Under the pieces are notes generated by a model. The model saw only the letters and a program-made list of their open reading frames with translations, searched no databases and had not been told where the DNA came from. A stretch of 64,000 bases of DNA, from positions 1,181,001 through 1,245,000 of the forward strand of contig JAFEUB010000965.1 of NCBI GenBank assembly GCA_024529925.1, in the 5' to 3' direction. Numbering within the stretch: the stretch's first letter is position 1; each line of letters opens with the position of its first letter. This DNA is from Ophthalmolycus amberensis. Lineage: Eukaryota; Chordata; Actinopteri; Perciformes; Zoarcidae. A program made the translations under genes and the position numbers. This document shows, in pieces, positions 62,313 to 64,000 of this stretch.

Positions 62313-64000
62313 GATGGATGGTCGTGTCTATACAGCCAGAGGTGTACAAGGAGGAGGGCGAGAGATCTGTGTGTTGCTAGGGGGACACGGATGGGGTGAT
62401 GTGATGGATCTGACTGGGCCCATGTCCCCTGAAGAGGGAGGGATTCAGATAGATGGATAGAAACAGAGATGTCGCAAAGGAAGGGTCGCCTTGACAGACG
62501 GATAGATCAAGAGAGAGGAAGGAATGCAGAGAGGTGACAGACGGATAGAGTGAGACGATAAGGAGTGATGGGAGAGACAGCAAGATTAATACGGAGGTAG
62601 ATGTCGAAATAATGAGCGAGGAGAGGTCGGGCTGGGTTGACGAAGAGAAATATACACAGAGTTCCTCGGTTCAACGTTTATGCTTTTTGTGAAACAAAGA
62701 GGCAGAGTACACAAATCATTTTATAAGGACCTCCAGCACTGTGGTTAAAAGGTAGGAGTGAGTCTCTCCGGCAAGCCAGAAACAATTTAGGGAGTCTGTT
62801 CTCAAGCATGGGATGTCGTGCAGCGCTTTCCTCTAACACTGGAAAGACAGAGAGTGACATTTCATGGTTCACATGTGTTTGCACAAGAAGAGGAGAGAGC
62901 ATTTGGGTGTAAACACTTATACGAAAGGGACAGAAGAGAGTAACATTTTCCTTCAGACATGCACCATAACATAATGCCTATTTGGCTGCCAGTTTTTGAC
63001 TATACACACACACACACACACACAGTATATTATTGATGCCAGTCTCGTACTTTTGTCTCGTCTTTATCTTACACTTCCACATGCATTTCTTTCAAAGCTG
63101 TAATTTAGTCTTTTGAAATTTCTCAGTGCAAAAGTATCCATTACCGATATCAGAGTATCTCTATGTAGCATGTTTTTAATCAACACGTTGGCATGTTTAT
63201 TCTGAGACAAATCTGGTGATGAAACAATTCAATTAGTGGATTAGGCTAGGTTGACAGAAACTCAACAATAATTCCGATTAGCCATTAATTGTGCAAGTCA
63301 TTCGTTGTCATTCCTTTTCCAGCTTTTTAACTGTTCAGACTTGCGACCTTTCTGTTTCATATCATTGTAAATTCAATGTCAGAGCCGGTCTTTGGACAGG
63401 AAGCAATTTGAAGATGTCAACTTGACCCCTGGGAACCTGTGATTGGCATTTGTCACTATTCTGACATTTTATGGGCTCAATTAATCCCCAAAAAAGATTG
63501 ACGAATGATAAATAATGGAAATAATTGTTAGCGGCAGCCCTAACTGCAACTAAGACAAAGAAAAAGAAATGACCTGCCATGACCCAAACTTTGACATATT
63601 TACACAAGTGTTGCCGGTTACTTCAGCTCCTGGCAACTTAAAGTACTGTTGCTTTAACCAAACGGGGTTTATGGGAAATAAGGTTTTATTTCTGAGAACC
63701 ATAAGGCTTCTAATTATCCGTGCTTCTGCCCAGCTGGTGATTAAATCCAGACTATGTACACACTGCACATCTCCTAAGACCGGTAACCTGAATACAAGTG
63801 CATCTGTGGAGGAGTTCAAACAAAAACACACAGCTACTCTATGCAATATACAACATGTATCTTGATGTGCAGCACAAGCCAACATGGCACTGATCACGCA
63901 GACTGCAAGGTGGCCTTTTTAGGAATAAAGTGTCCGGATGAATCTTCTAAATTTGTACGAATAAATTCTCAATACTCTTAAGCTGCTGGGGTCAAATCAA

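Larger units (their letters stand above)
52235..64000. other. No supported gene; simple repeats and possible regulatory stretches
   Basis: I found no exon with credible splice sites and family resemblance in this 11.8 kb. It holds simple repeats at 52431-52453 (AC), 58711-58735 (GT), 61790-61817 (TG), 62222-62312 (GA with interruptions) and 63005-63024 (AC), a short GGCCC repeat at 59611-59627, and a purine-rich block at 62080-62700. Complex repeat-free stretches near 54180-54400, 58970-59060 and 61900-62060 may be conserved noncoding DNA. Open frames such as 56407-56757 and 58324-58572 look random. Confidence 0.5.

Noticed and set aside
62190..62460. Arg-Glu repeat open frames
   Set aside because: Translation of the (GA)n tract; no protein family or splice signals.

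Overview
This is vertebrate genomic DNA, almost certainly from a teleost fish and probably a percomorph. Twelve short exons with GT-AG splice sites lie far apart in AT-rich introns. Dinucleotide microsatellites are dense, and several interspersed repeats look familiar from fish genomes. There are no bacterial-type operons, rRNA, tRNA or CRISPR arrays, and I recognise no intact transposon or virus.

The one gene I can identify with confidence is the 3' half of pyruvate carboxylase on the + strand (pc; called pcxa or pcxb in zebrafish). Its exons run from 3078 to the stop codon at 40551-40553. They encode about 571 residues, matching human positions ~609 to the C terminus with no net insertion or deletion. 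All key residues in this part are present: the pyruvate-binding Arg (human 644), the carboxylated active-site Lys (741), metal-binding His 771 and 773, Thr 908, and the biotinylated Lys 1144 in AMKM. The biotin carboxylase half and the promoter lie upstream of the window. A long 3' UTR probably ends at a poly(A) signal at 42336-42341.

Layout: 1-3077 is intron sequence before the first visible exon. 3078-40553 holds the exons and introns, with a MITE-like repeat (two copies), a widespread teleost repeat, a retroelement-like fragment, and many microsatellites and homopolymer runs. 40554-~42360 is 3' UTR. 42600-45320 is a decayed repeat field leading into a minisatellite of roughly 55 units of 34 bp with higher-order structure. 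45660-48115 holds possible exons of an unidentified convergent gene on the minus strand, interrupted by a near-identical second copy of a retroelement-like repeat. 48116-64000 has no gene I can support. It holds degenerate repeats, a (AC)n tract of about 145 bp, RFX-type X-box motifs, and stretches that resemble conserved noncoding elements.

I found no clear new biological system. The most useful leads are a TG-repeat that serves as the splice acceptor tract of the first visible pc exon, the structured minisatellite just past the gene, and the possible convergent gene.
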